Positions 52,408-61,455 of a stretch of 64,000 bases of DNA are shown in pieces. Positions within the stretch are counted from its first letter, which is position 1, and each line of letters starts with the position of its first letter. A program made the translations under genes and the position numbers. Origin of the DNA: Rhizorhabdus wittichii RW1 (GTDB lineage: Bacteria; Pseudomonadota; Alphaproteobacteria; Sphingomonadales; Sphingomonadaceae); assembly GCA_000016765.1 (NCBI GenBank), contig CP000699.1:3781001-3845000 (forward strand), written 5' to 3'. Below the pieces are notes generated by a model, which was given only the letters and a program-made list of their open reading frames with translations, was not told the DNA's origin and did not search any database.

Positions 52408-52415
52408 ATAGGCGG
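52408..52415. repeat. Target site duplication, right copy (ataggcgg)
   Basis: Right copy of the 8-bp direct duplication flanking the IS21 element; identical to 49881-49888. Confidence 0.92.
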
Positions 52416-52641
52416 TGACGAGGCGGCCATCGCAGACAACGAGCCTTTTGCCTTCGAGCCGCTTCACGCGGGCGATGATCTCCTTAAGCCTTCGCTCGAT
52501 CTCATCGCAATCCTTACGCCGGACGAGCACGCCGTCGGGAACTTCGCAGCCCACAGCCATGATGAGGTCGATGTCGGAGACGGTAAGGCCGCGCTGCGAC
52601 ATCCGCTGCAAGCCATGGTTGGTTGTTTGGAGGTTGGTCAT
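52408..52641 (-). pseudogene. DUF4258-like gene, 5' part cut off by IS21 insertion
   Basis: The first 78 codons, from MTNLQTTNHGLQRMSQRG to RLVTAY, before the IS21 right end. The sequence has the DUF4258 pattern: H-x-x-x-R-M-x-x-R-G-(L/I), a DI...G segment and a C-terminal strand. The reconstructed protein is 104 residues. Continuing into IS21 the frame gains 35 foreign residues before a stop, so the present product is a chimera, probably inactive. It lies 80 bp after the RAMA-like gene on the same strand, likely the same operon. Confidence 0.85.
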
Positions 52642-52721
52642 ATCGCCCTCTCACATGTCGATTTTGCAGAGTTTAAGTTGCGCACATTTCTTTGAAGCTT
52701 TTGCGCCTGCGCTTCCTCATT

Positions 52722-53252
52722 TCAGCCTCCCGTGCGCTGCTGGTCGCGGGCACGCTGGCGAAGAGTCTCCGCAGAAACCCATGAGTCGGATAAGGGCAGC
52801 TTAAACCAGAGATCGCGCCATGCATTGCGAGCGCCGCCGGTAACCTTCGCAGCCCATTCATTGGGACTGAAATCGCCATCTGCATCGGTGATGCGGCCAT
52901 TCTGGACCACAGCATAGTGTGAGTTCCGCTTGTAGGACATGCGGATCTCCGATCCGGTGGGAACGGAGACGATGCCCCATTCGAGCGGTTTGTTCTTCGC
53001 GCGGGAATGGGAGACGATTTCCTCGAGCCTGCGCTGGCGCTCATCGAGCAGATGGGGGGCATACTTTTTAGCAGCTTCCTCCCAACGGTCGCCACCCTCG
53101 CCCCAGGCGCCCTCGTCAAAGCTGAGCACTTCCATCCATGTCATCACCGTGGAGTGGGCAAGATCAGCAGGATCGAGTTGTCCATCGGACAGCCTGACGA
53201 TGTCAGCATAAAGCTCACGGCTGAACGGAATCATCACGAAGTCACTAGCCAT
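52722..53252 (-). CDS. RAMA-like domain protein
   Basis: A 176-residue protein. The N-terminal half is helical and charged (WEEAAKKYAPHLLDERQRRLEEIV). The C-terminal ~75 residues fit the RAMA (restriction adenine methylase associated) pattern: IRMSYKRNSHYAVVQNGRIT, an FSPNEWAAKVTGG segment in place of the usual 'SPSxAAxxxTG', and ARNAWRDLWFKLP in place of 'NGWxxWxVK'. RAMA domains are thought to bind DNA in restriction-modification contexts. No methylase or nuclease gene is adjacent. Upstream of the IS-interrupted DUF4258-like gene. The match is moderate. Confidence 0.65.
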   Translation of the reverse strand: MASDFVMIPFSRELYADIVRLSDGQLDPADLAHSTVMTWMEVLSFDEGAWGEGGDRWEEAAKKYAPHLLDERQRRLEEIVSHSRAKNKPLEWGIVSVPTGSEIRMSYKRNSHYAVVQNGRITDADGDFSPNEWAAKVTGGARNAWRDLWFKLPLSDSWVSAETLRQRARDQQRTGG

Positions 53253-53490
53253 TCTGGCTTCTCCTCAGGCGTCATCAGAACTGAATATGCTCGATTCGGA
53301 GAATAGTCAATACAAGTTCTGAAACTGCCTGATCGCGTATGGCGCTACTTGGACCAGCCGTGTAGGCGCCGCGAGTTCCCTTCGGCTGCGAGCGGCTTCA
53401 AGCTCGCTGCGCCATTGTCAAAGTTCTCTATTTGTTCTTGAATTTGTCCCCCTGTGATGCTATAAATGCGGGCCCGGCGAAAGGCATCCG
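53253..53490. other. Divergent intergenic region at accessory/core boundary
   Basis: 238 bp between the RAMA-like gene and the small ORF at 53491. Holds the promoter at 53438-53466. No repeat family member, no gene. Confidence 0.6.
53438..53466 (+). promoter_or_regulatory. Sigma70-like promoter
   Basis: TTGAAT (-35, 53438-53443) and TATAAA (-10, 53461-53466) with exactly 17 bp between them, 25 bp before the start of the small ORF at 53491. The best promoter match I see in the window. Confidence 0.7.
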
Positions 53491-53781
53491 ATGAACGAAA
53501 TGCGCAAGCCCAAGGCACCCGACCGCAAAGTCGCCGCCAGTGGCCCGCCCGATCCCCTGGCCCGCATGAACGAGATGCTGATCGCGCAGGCGCTCTCGCT
53601 CGATGCGATGTTCACCGAACTGGTGGGGCATGCAGCGGACAATTACACCAAATGGCCCACCTCGGCCGCGCGCTATGCGCGGCTCGCCTTGCGAGCGCAG
53701 TCGAATTGCCGGGCCTCGGTCGAGACCGTGGCCAAGGCCGATCGGGCGAAGCGGCGGGCGCAGGGCGGCGGCGCCGCATGA
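53491..53781 (+). CDS. Small hypothetical protein preceding the HGG-motif gene
   Basis: A 96-residue basic protein: a Lys/Pro-rich N-terminus, a helical middle (RMNEMLIAQALSLDAMFTEL), and WPTSAARYARLALRAQSNCRASVETVAKADR. I do not recognise a named family. Its stop overlaps the start of the HGG-motif gene (ATGA), so the two are translationally coupled. Paired small ORFs of this sort (ALRAQSNCRAS... followed by an HGG protein) look phage- or terminase-small-subunit-adjacent in style, but I cannot support a function. Confidence 0.7.
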   Translation: MNEMRKPKAPDRKVAASGPPDPLARMNEMLIAQALSLDAMFTELVGHAADNYTKWPTSAARYARLALRAQSNCRASVETVAKADRAKRRAQGGGAA

Positions 53782-54392
53782 CGCCGGACCGGCGCGCCGG
53801 ACGCCGGGCGGGTGACGATCCTTCGCCGCCGATCCTGATGCCGGTCCCCGAGTCCGCCCCCGAACCCGCATCGCTGTCGCAGGCGCCCCGCTGCGGTGCG
53901 CGCACCCGGAGCGGGGCGCCGTGCCGGTCGCCCGCCGTGCAGGGCCGGGCGCGCTGTCGCATGCATGGCGGCAAGGGCGGCGGCGCGCCGCGCGGCAATC
54001 GCAACGCCTGGAAGCATGGCGCCTATTCCCGCCGCACCCTGGAGATCGCCCGCATCCTCCGCGCGACCAGCCCCGCCGCGATCCGCCGGATGCTGCGCGA
54101 CGAAGGGGGCGAGGGGGACGCGAGGGACGAGGGGACCGACGCGGGAAAAATGAAAAACGAGCGGACAACCCCATGCAACGGGAAGGAGGGCCCGAAAGAG
54201 GGCCCGTCCGCCGCCGCGTCCCCTGCGCCCGGCCGTCCGTCCGGCGCGCCCGGCGGAATGGCGGATTTCCGCCGCCCTGCGCCGCTACAGCCCTCGTTCA
54301 GCTTCGATGCCTATAGGAACTTTCGCGCCGCTTATGGGTCTGGACCCTATCCTGTGTGGACCACAGGCGAAACGAAACCTAATCGGACAGGC
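53778..54392 (+). CDS. HGG-motif protein, frame open into opgD
   Basis: An Arg/Pro/Ala-rich protein with the motif CGARTRSGAPCRSPAVQGRA, then RCRMHGGKGGGAPRGNRNAW and KHGAYSRRTLEIARILR. The Cys-x-A-x-T-x-x-G-x-x-C plus MHGG-(x)-G-A-P-x-G-N-x-N-A pattern is common in phage- and mobile-element-linked proteins of unknown role. No stop codon occurs before opgD begins in the same frame, so the end given is the base before the opgD ATG, not a stop. A run of five A at about 54147-54151 followed by TGA in the adjacent frame suggests that a 1-base indel removed the original stop. Alternatively the two are a true fusion. Confidence 0.6.
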
Positions 54393-55940
54393 ATGATCGA
54401 CAGACGGCAATCCATGGCACTGCTGGGAAGCGTCCTGGCCTTCGGCGGAACCGCATGGGCCGCGCCCCGCGCTGCGGCGCGCGATGCGGCCGGGGCTTCG
54501 GGGCGCGGCCGCGCGGCCGGCGAACCCTTCAGCTGGGACTGGCTCAAGGGCCATGCCGCCGCGCTGGCGCGCAGCCGGCCGACGCCGATGCCGAAGCCCG
54601 ATCCGCGCGCGCTCGCCAACAATTACGACGCCGCCAACCGGATAAACTTCCGGCCCGATCGGACGATCTTCGCGGACGACGGCTACGGCGTCCGCCTCTT
54701 CCCGCTGCTCAAGGCGGCGCCGGTCCCGGTCGAGATCTCGATCGTCGAGCGCGGCCGCGCCCGGCTGATCGAGCATAGCGAGGACATGTTCCAGGTCGGC
54801 CCCGGCGAGGGGCCCGAGCCGCACGTCCTGCCCGGCGTCGCCGGCTTCCGGGTGATGAACCGCGGCGGGGTGGGGGACTGGCTCGCCTTCCTCGGCGCCT
54901 CCTATTTCCGCTCGTCGGGGCCGCTCCACCAATATGGCCTGTCGGCGCGCGGCCTCGCCATCGACACCGGCATCGACGGCAAGGAGGAATTCCCCGCCTT
55001 CACCCATTTCTGGCTCGAACGGACCCGCGTCGGGATCACCATCTACGCGCTGCTCCAGGGCCCCAGCGTGGTCGGCGCCTGGCGCTTCGGCACCCGCATG
55101 GAGGCCGATGCCGTCGTCCAGGACGTGTCCTCGGCGATCTGGCTGCGCCGCGACGTCGAACGGCTCGGCATCGCCCCGCTCACCAGCATGTTCTGGTATG
55201 ACGAGGGCAATCCCCAGGCGCGCGCCGACTGGCGGCCGGAGATCCACGATTCGGACGGGCTGCTGATCCACAACAGGGCGGGCGAGCGGCTCTGGCGCCC
55301 GCTCGGCAATCCGCCGCGCCCGACCATCAACGCCTTCGCCGATCCGCAGGGTGGCAGCGCCTTCGGCCTGCTCCAGCGCGACCGCGCCTTCGATCATTAT
55401 CAGGACGACGGCGTCTTCTACGAGAAGCGGCCGGGCCTGTGGGTCGAGCCTGTCGGCGACTGGGGCCCCGGCGCGGTGATGCTCTATGAGATCCCGACCG
55501 CCAAGGAGACCGACGACAATATCGTCGCCTTCTGGACGCCCGATCGCCCCGCGACGGCGGGGACCAGCTTCACCTTCGACTATCGGCTGCGCTGGCTGGG
55601 CGGCGAGCCGGCGGCCCCCGCGCTGGCGCGGGTGGTCGACCGCTGGACCGGCACCGCCGGCCGGCCGGGGCTCGAACCGATCGCCAACGCCCGCCGCCTC
55701 GTCGTCGATTTCGAAGGCGCGGGGCTGAAGGGGCTGGATCGCCGCTCGGGCGTCACCGCCGCCGTCTCGGTCGACCAGGGCAGACTGCTCTCGGTCGACG
55801 CCTATCCGGTGGTCGGGCAGCCGGGGCGCTGGCGGATGATCGCCGACGTCACCCGCTCGAACCGCACCGCGAATCTGCGGGCGACGCTGGAAAAGGACGG
55901 CCGGGCGCTCAGCGAAACCGTCATCCATCAATTCTATTGA
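54393..55940 (+). CDS. opgD: Periplasmic glucan biosynthesis protein OpgD/OpgG
   Basis: A 515-residue MdoG-family protein. The N-terminus MIDRRQSMALLGSVLAFGG contains a twin-arginine-like DRRQSM motif, which favours OpgD (Tat exported) over OpgG. Family segments: DWLKGHAAALARSRPTPMPK, the beta-sandwich core (VPVEISIVERGRARLIEH, GDWLAFLGASYFRSSGPLHQYGLSARGLAID), ISSTMFWY-like SMFWYDEGN, and DSDGLLIHNRAGERLWRPLGNPP. OpgG/D proteins process the backbone of osmoregulated periplasmic glucans. The next gene is opgH. The reading frame is open upstream into the HGG-motif gene; I place the start at the signal peptide. Confidence 0.92.
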   Translation: MIDRRQSMALLGSVLAFGGTAWAAPRAAARDAAGASGRGRAAGEPFSWDWLKGHAAALARSRPTPMPKPDPRALANNYDAANRINFRPDRTIFADDGYGVRLFPLLKAAPVPVEISIVERGRARLIEHSEDMFQVGPGEGPEPHVLPGVAGFRVMNRGGVGDWLAFLGASYFRSSGPLHQYGLSARGLAIDTGIDGKEEFPAFTHFWLERTRVGITIYALLQGPSVVGAWRFGTRMEADAVVQDVSSAIWLRRDVERLGIAPLTSMFWYDEGNPQARADWRPEIHDSDGLLIHNRAGERLWRPLGNPPRPTINAFADPQGGSAFGLLQRDRAFDHYQDDGVFYEKRPGLWVEPVGDWGPGAVMLYEIPTAKETDDNIVAFWTPDRPATAGTSFTFDYRLRWLGGEPAAPALARVVDRWTGTAGRPGLEPIANARRLVVDFEGAGLKGLDRRSGVTAAVSVDQGRLLSVDAYPVVGQPGRWRMIADVTRSNRTANLRATLEKDGRALSETVIHQFY

Positions 55941-56073
55941 GGCCATCAATTCTATTGAGGAAAGCCCCTATCGTCGCCATTTGTCGGGAGCCTGGGGCGG
56001 TCCGACGCAAAGACCGAAAATTTCACGGCCGCATCTGGCATGAGCGGCGGCCGATCGGAGCAGGAACAGGATA

Positions 56074-57948
56074 TTGTACCGGATTGACAAGGATTTAGCG
56101 GAGGGTGCCCCCGAGCATGGCCCGCGCGCGCACGGCGACCTTCCGGTCGAAGCGCCGCTCGCCATGCCGGTGCAGGACCTGTCCCGCAGCCCCGATACCG
56201 CTACCGCCGATCCGATCGTGCCGGTCGGCCCGCTGTTCCAGCGGCGGCTGTTCCTGATCGTCGGCAGCTTCCTGTTCGGCCTGCTCGCCGCGCAGGAGAT
56301 GTTCACCCCCTTGCAGTCGGACGGCATCGACTGGGTCGATCTCGGCTTCGCTTTGCTCTTCTTCGGGCTGTTCGCCTGGATCGCCTTCGGCTTCCTCAAC
56401 GCGGTCGCGGGGCTGTTCGTCCTGCTCGGCCGCGGTCCGGCGCCGGAGGTGTCGCGCAGCAGGCTGGTCCTGCCCGAGGGCCGCACCGCCGTGCTGATGC
56501 CGATCTACAACGAGGATGTCGGCGCGGTCTTCCGCCGGCTCGAATCGATGACCGATTCGATCGCCGCGATCGGCGGCGCCGACCGCTTCGACTTCTTCAT
56601 CCTCAGCGACTCGCACGAGCGCAACCACGCCCGCGAATATCTCGCCTTCCGCCGCCTGCGCGAGACGAGCAAGGCCAACGTCTATTATCGCCGCCGCCCG
56701 CGCAACACCGCGCGCAAGCCCGGCAATATCGCCGATTGGGTGCGGCGCTTCGGCGGCGCCTACGACTATATGCTGGTGCTCGACGCCGACAGCCTGATGA
56801 GCGGCGCCGCGATGGCGCGGCTTGCCTCGGCGATCGAGGCGCGCCCGGCGATCGGCCTGCTCCAGACGGTGCCGCAGCTGATCAACGGCCAGACCATGTT
56901 CGCGCGCTGGCACCAGTTCGCCTCCTCGGTCTACGGCCCGGTGGCCTCGGCCGGGCTGCGCTGGTGGTCGGGGACCGAGGCGACCTTCTGGGGCCACAAT
57001 GCGATCATCCGGGTGAGGGCCTTCGCCGAGAGCTGCGGCCTGCCCGCGCTGTCGGAGGACAGCCTGCTCGGCGGCCACATCATGAGCCACGACATGGTCG
57101 AGGCGGCGTTGCTGCGGCGGCGCGGCTGGGCGGTCCACATGGTGACGATGCCGGAGGGGAGCTACGAGGAATTCCCGCCGACGATGATCGACCATGCGAT
57201 CCGCGACCGGCGCTGGTGCCAGGGCAATCTCCAGCATCTCCGCCTGCTCAACACCTCGGGTCTGCACTGGGTCAGCCGGCTCCAGCTGTTCATGGGCGCC
57301 TCGGCCTATCTCACCTCGCCGCTCTGGCTGCTGCTGCTCGGCGCCGCGATGTTCGAGCAGCTCCGCGCCGATTTCGACGGCTTCGTGCTGATCTCCTCGG
57401 GCTGGCTGCTCGGCCTCACCGGCCTGATGCTGTTCGGGCCGAAGATCGCCGCGCTGATCGCGCTCGGCCAGGATCGCGAGCTGGTCCGCCAGCTCGGCGG
57501 CTGGCTCAGCATCGCCAGGGGCACCGCGATCGAGGTCGTCACCTCGATCGTCACCGCCCCGGCGATGATGCTGACCCAGAGCATGGCGATCGTCGACATC
57601 CTGCGCGGCCGGCAGAGCGGCTGGTCGCCGCAGCGGCGCGAGGTCGACGGGCTCGATTTCGGGGAGGTGACGCGCTTCTACCGCTGGCACCTGCTGCTCG
57701 GCACGGTGCTGATGGCGGCGATCCTGCTCGGGCTCGACGGCTCGATCTGGTCGCTGCCGGTCGCGGTCGGGTTGCTGCTCGCGCCCGCCACCGTCTGGCT
57801 GACCTCGCGCGCCGACGTCGGCGAATGGCTGGTCCGGCGCGGCTATTTCGTCTCCCCCGCCGATCATCGCCGCTTCGAGGAGGGCCCCGAGCAGGAGCTG
57901 CCCGATCTCGTCCCCGAGCCGCGCTTCGCGATCGCGCGCGGCTGCTGA
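56074..57948 (+). CDS. opgH: Glucan biosynthesis glucosyltransferase OpgH
   Basis: A 624-residue GT2 membrane glucosyltransferase. An N-terminal transmembrane pair (RRLFLIVGSFLFGLLAA, LGFALLFFGLFAWIAFGFL) precedes the cytosolic catalytic domain with VLMPIYNEDVGAVFRR, DADSLMSG (DxD), GHNAIIRV, SEDSLLGGHIMSHDMVEA and the acceptor motif RDRRWCQGNLQH (R/QxxRW). C-terminal transmembrane helices follow. It makes the linear beta-glucan backbone and exports it to OpgD/G. Shorter than E. coli OpgH (~850) mainly at the N-terminus. Start set at a TTG; an ATG at 56164 is an alternative. A 133-bp gap follows opgD. Confidence 0.93.
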   Translation: MYRIDKDLAEGAPEHGPRAHGDLPVEAPLAMPVQDLSRSPDTATADPIVPVGPLFQRRLFLIVGSFLFGLLAAQEMFTPLQSDGIDWVDLGFALLFFGLFAWIAFGFLNAVAGLFVLLGRGPAPEVSRSRLVLPEGRTAVLMPIYNEDVGAVFRRLESMTDSIAAIGGADRFDFFILSDSHERNHAREYLAFRRLRETSKANVYYRRRPRNTARKPGNIADWVRRFGGAYDYMLVLDADSLMSGAAMARLASAIEARPAIGLLQTVPQLINGQTMFARWHQFASSVYGPVASAGLRWWSGTEATFWGHNAIIRVRAFAESCGLPALSEDSLLGGHIMSHDMVEAALLRRRGWAVHMVTMPEGSYEEFPPTMIDHAIRDRRWCQGNLQHLRLLNTSGLHWVSRLQLFMGASAYLTSPLWLLLLGAAMFEQLRADFDGFVLISSGWLLGLTGLMLFGPKIAALIALGQDRELVRQLGGWLSIARGTAIEVVTSIVTAPAMMLTQSMAIVDILRGRQSGWSPQRREVDGLDFGEVTRFYRWHLLLGTVLMAAILLGLDGSIWSLPVAVGLLLAPATVWLTSRADVGEWLVRRGYFVSPADHRRFEEGPEQELPDLVPEPRFAIARGC

Positions 57949-57984
57949 TTGCCATCGGGCGGGGCGGGGGACTAATAGGCGCCG

Positions 57985-58836
57985 ATGGAGATATTGGGAC
58001 ATGAGGTCGGGCTCGACGAGCCTTTGTTCGTCATCGCCGGCCCCTGCGTGATCGAGTCCGAGGCGCTGGTCCTCTCGGTCGCCGAGCGGCTCCGCGCCAT
58101 CGCCGACCGGCTCGGCCTGTTCGCGATCTTCAAGAGCTCGTTCGACAAGGCCAACCGCAGCTCGGGCGCCTCCTTCCGCGGGCCCGGCCTCGACGACGGC
58201 CTGCGCATCCTCGAGAAGGTCCGCGCCGAGACCGGCCTGCCGGTGCTGACCGACGTCCACGACGTCGACCAGGTCCGCGCCGCCGCGCAGGTCGTCGACG
58301 TCCTCCAGACCCCCGCCTTCCTCGCGCGGCAGACCGACCTGATCGAGGCGGTCGGCGCGTCGGGCCGGGTCGCCAACATCAAGAAGGCGCAGTTCATGGC
58401 GCCGCACGACATGGCCCATGTCGTCGCCAAGGCGCAGGGCGCGGCGCGGGCGGCCGGGGTCGAGACGCCGGTGCTGGTCACCGAGCGCGGCACCTCCTTC
58501 GGCTACAACAACCTCGTCACCGACCTGCGCGGCCTCGCCATCATGCGCGACACCGGCTGCCCGGTGGTGTTCGACGCGACCCATTCGGTCCAGCTTCCCG
58601 GCGGGCTCGGCGCCTCCTCGGGCGGGCAGCGCGAATATGTGCCGGTGCTCGCGCGCGGCGCGGTCGCGGTCGGCATCGCCGGCCTGTTCATGGAGACCCA
58701 TCCCGATCCGGCCAGCGCCATGTCGGACGGCCCCAACGCCTGGCCGCTCGACCGGCTCGAACCGCTGCTCGCCGAGCTCCAGGCGCTCGACGCCCACGGC
58801 ATCGAGGCGCGCCGGCGCTGGCCCGACCAGGCCTAG
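57985..58836 (+). CDS. kdsA: 3-deoxy-8-phosphooctulonate synthase (KdsA)
   Basis: A 283-residue Kdo-8-phosphate synthase with [37 protein letters not shown], the DVHDVDQV loop, [48 protein letters not shown] and [14 protein letters not shown]. It condenses PEP with arabinose-5-phosphate, the first committed step to Kdo for LPS inner core or Kdo-linked capsules. It follows opgH by 36 bp. The glycosyltransferase gene converges tail to tail with no gap. Confidence 0.97.
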   Translation: MEILGHEVGLDEPLFVIAGPCVIESEALVLSVAERLRAIADRLGLFAIFKSSFDKANRSSGASFRGPGLDDGLRILEKVRAETGLPVLTDVHDVDQVRAAAQVVDVLQTPAFLARQTDLIEAVGASGRVANIKKAQFMAPHDMAHVVAKAQGAARAAGVETPVLVTERGTSFGYNNLVTDLRGLAIMRDTGCPVVFDATHSVQLPGGLGASSGGQREYVPVLARGAVAVGIAGLFMETHPDPASAMSDGPNAWPLDRLEPLLAELQALDAHGIEARRRWPDQA

Positions 58837-60159
58837 CTAGTTGGAGAGGACCCGTTCGTACATCGCCGCCAGCCGGGCGCGATAGGCCTCGTCGCTGAAC
58901 CTGGCGGCCTGCGCGGGCGCCGCCGCCGACAGCCGCGCGGCGAGCGCAGGGTCCCCGTCCAGCGCGCGCATCGCCCCGGCGATCGCCCCGGCGTCGTAGG
59001 GATCGACCAGCAGCCCGGCGTCGCCGACCACCTCGGGCAGCGAGCTGATCGTCGAGGAGATCACCGGCGTCCCCAGCCGGATCGCCTCCAGCGCGGGCAG
59101 GCCGAAGCCCTCGTAGAGCGACGGGAACATCACCGCCTTCGCGCCGCGCACCAGCCGCAGCAGCATCTCGCGCGGCAGATAGTCGAGCTGGACGAGCCCC
59201 TTCGCCGCCGCCTCGCCATAGAGCGACACGCCCTTCTTCTGGTCCCCGAAGATCCGCGCTTCCTGCTCCGTCCCCCAATGCCGCGCGCCGACGATGACGA
59301 GCGGCGTCTCGCTGCGGCTGGTCAGATAGGCCTCGATGATCCGCGCGAGGTTCTTCTTGGGATCGAGCGCCCCGAAGAACAGGAAGTATCCCCGCCGCTT
59401 CAACCCGAACAACCCCTCGACCACGCCCGCATCTTCCGCCGGGTCGCGCGCCAGCAGATCGGCGGGGACGGGCGCGGTCTGGTAGCTGTTGGTCACCTTG
59501 TCGGGCGCGACCCCGGGGAACAGCGCCAATATGTCGGCGCGGCTCGATTCGGAGACCGTGCAGACATGGTCGCCTTCCGTCACGCACAGCTCGATCAGCC
59601 GGCGGTAATGCCGCTTGTCGTCGAGCGTCGTGTAGGGGAGCTTGAGCGGCACCAGGTCGTGCAGCGTATAGACGTTGCGCGCGCCCTCCAGCCGGACCGG
59701 CACCGGATAGGTCCAGTGCATGATCGCGGGCGGGTCCGGCATCCGCAGCGTCAGGAAGGTCCCGGCGCGGCGCAGGCGGCGGTCGGCGACGTCGAACAGC
59801 GCCGGGCTGCTGACCAGCCGGTCGAAGCGCGGCAGCCGGCCGGCGAAGGCCTGCTTCTCGACCGCGTCGGTGACCGGCACCTCATGGGCATGGGCGGGCA
59901 GGAAGGAGCGGAACGTCTCGCGGCGCAGCCGGCGGCGGTGCTGCTTGCGCGTCTCGGGCGCGCGCTCCTTGCCGATCCTGTCGTAGAACAGCAGCTCGCG
60001 GCTGTCGGCCCGGTCGCCGACGTCGATCCCGAACACGCCCAGCGTCGCATGGCCGAGCGCGGCGACCGCTTCGGCGAGGCCCAGCCCGTAGGTCGCCACC
60101 CCGGTGCCGCGCGGCATGGCGAGGTTGAAGCCGTCGATCCCGATGGTGAGCCTGGTCAT
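58837..60159 (-). CDS. GT4-family glycosyltransferase
   Basis: A 440-residue GT-B glycosyltransferase. N-terminal [20 protein letters not shown] with the GTGVATY loop. The C-terminal domain has [19 protein letters not shown] and the donor-binding [20 protein letters not shown] motif (E-x7-E). Similar in design to the next gene (both contain VATY, MHWTYP/VHWTYP and VPxKLP-type segments), so they are probably a duplicated pair. The ~50-residue basic insertion ([21 protein letters not shown]) is unusual. Likely acts on a surface polysaccharide; donor and acceptor unknown. Confidence 0.9.
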   Translation of the reverse strand: MTRLTIGIDGFNLAMPRGTGVATYGLGLAEAVAALGHATLGVFGIDVGDRADSRELLFYDRIGKERAPETRKQHRRRLRRETFRSFLPAHAHEVPVTDAVEKQAFAGRLPRFDRLVSSPALFDVADRRLRRAGTFLTLRMPDPPAIMHWTYPVPVRLEGARNVYTLHDLVPLKLPYTTLDDKRHYRRLIELCVTEGDHVCTVSESSRADILALFPGVAPDKVTNSYQTAPVPADLLARDPAEDAGVVEGLFGLKRRGYFLFFGALDPKKNLARIIEAYLTSRSETPLVIVGARHWGTEQEARIFGDQKKGVSLYGEAAAKGLVQLDYLPREMLLRLVRGAKAVMFPSLYEGFGLPALEAIRLGTPVISSTISSLPEVVGDAGLLVDPYDAGAIAGAMRALDGDPALAARLSAAAPAQAARFSDEAYRARLAAMYERVLSN

Positions 60160-60196
60160 CCCGATCCGTCTGCGCTGGTTGCCCGGCGGGCCCTAC

Positions 60197-61369
60197 TCAG
60201 TTGCCGGGCGTTTGGCCATGGCGTTCGAGCAGCCGGCGATGCACTGCGTCGATCCGTTCGGCAAAGGCGGCGGCGGTGAAGGCGCGGCCGCGCGCCAGGC
60301 CGGCCGCGCGCAGCCGGGCGAGCTCCTCCTCGTCGCCGAGCCGCGCGATCCCGGCGGCGATCTCGTCGACCGACAGCGGGTCGGCGAGCAGCGCGGCGCC
60401 GCCGGCGACCTCCTCGGTCGCGCCGCCGCGCGAGGTCAGCACCGGTGTGCCGAGCTGCATCGCCTCGACGATCGGCAGGCCGAAGCCCTCGGTGATCGTC
60501 GGGAAGACCAGCGCCCGCGCCGCCGCGATCAGCGCGACCAGCGTCGGCCGGTCGACATAGGGCAGGCGGACGATGCCGGGGCAGGCGGCGAGCCGGGGCG
60601 CGATCGTGTCGGACCGCCAGCCGTCCGGGCCGGCGATCACCAGCGGCAGCGCGAGCCCGCTGCGGGCATGCGCCTCGGCGAGGCGGAGCAGGTTCTTGCG
60701 CGGCTCGACGCTGCCGACCGCGAGCAGGAAGCCGCCGGGGGCGAGGCCGTCGGGAAGCGGGTGCGGCGTCGCCGCGATGTCGAGCCCGGGCGGGCAGGCG
60801 CTGATCGCCCCGGGCGCGCAGCCGAGCGCAGCGATGATGTCGCGCCGCGCCGCCTCGGACACCGTCAGCATATGGTCGGCGTCGCGGGCGATCGCGTCGA
60901 GCAGCCGGCGGTGGCGGACGCCGTCGATCTGGCTGAGCGTCGGGTGGACGATCGGGATCGCGTCATGGACCGTGTAGATATTGGTCCAGCCTTCGATCCG
61001 GACCGGCAGCGGATAGGTCCAGTGGACCAGCCCCGGCGCGCCCGGCGCGCGCAGCCGCAGCAGCGTGCCGTGCCGGTCGAAATGGACCTGGGCGAGCCGG
61101 AAGACGTCGCGGCCGGCCAGCCCTCCGTCGCGCTTCGCCAGCCGGCGCGGCCGATCGACCAGCGCGTCGGCCCAGCGCAGCCAGCGCGCCGGCGCGGGCG
61201 AGCGGTCCATCGGCCGCCCGCAGCTCGGATCGGCGATGCGCAGTGGCGCGCGCGTCGACAGGACCAGCGCGGTCTCCAGCGCGGCGGCATAGGTCGCGAC
61301 GCCGGTGCCTGGCCGGCCCAGCATGCGGGCGTCGATCGCGACGGGGACGTTTTGCGTTTGCGCGGGCAT
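60197..61369 (-). CDS. GT4-family glycosyltransferase
   Basis: A 390-residue GT-B glycosyltransferase with VAIDARMLGRPGTGVATYAA at the N-terminus, FLLAVGSVEPRKNLLRLAEA, LPYVDRPTLVALIAAARALV and EGFGLPIVEAMQLGTPVLTS. It is 37 bp upstream of the second GT4 gene on the same strand, hence an operon of two related transferases. Divergent from the KpsT-type ATPase with 86 bp between starts, which ties the pair to capsule-like polysaccharide synthesis and export. Confidence 0.9.
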   Translation of the reverse strand: MPAQTQNVPVAIDARMLGRPGTGVATYAAALETALVLSTRAPLRIADPSCGRPMDRSPAPARWLRWADALVDRPRRLAKRDGGLAGRDVFRLAQVHFDRHGTLLRLRAPGAPGLVHWTYPLPVRIEGWTNIYTVHDAIPIVHPTLSQIDGVRHRRLLDAIARDADHMLTVSEAARRDIIAALGCAPGAISACPPGLDIAATPHPLPDGLAPGGFLLAVGSVEPRKNLLRLAEAHARSGLALPLVIAGPDGWRSDTIAPRLAACPGIVRLPYVDRPTLVALIAAARALVFPTITEGFGLPIVEAMQLGTPVLTSRGGATEEVAGGAALLADPLSVDEIAAGIARLGDEEELARLRAAGLARGRAFTAAAFAERIDAVHRRLLERHGQTPGN

Positions 61370-61455
61370 CGTCTATGCTCGTGCGCATCGCAGCCTGGGC
61401 CTGCAGCGTCCAGCCTTTTGTATCGTGCGGGGCAGGGATTGGAGAAGAGCGCTCG

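Noticed and set aside
53438..53450. Another copy of the aattccggggac motif at ttgaatttgtccccctgtg
   Set aside because: Only gaatt and gtcccc match, in an order that differs from the six real copies, and the site is better explained as the -35/spacer of a promoter.
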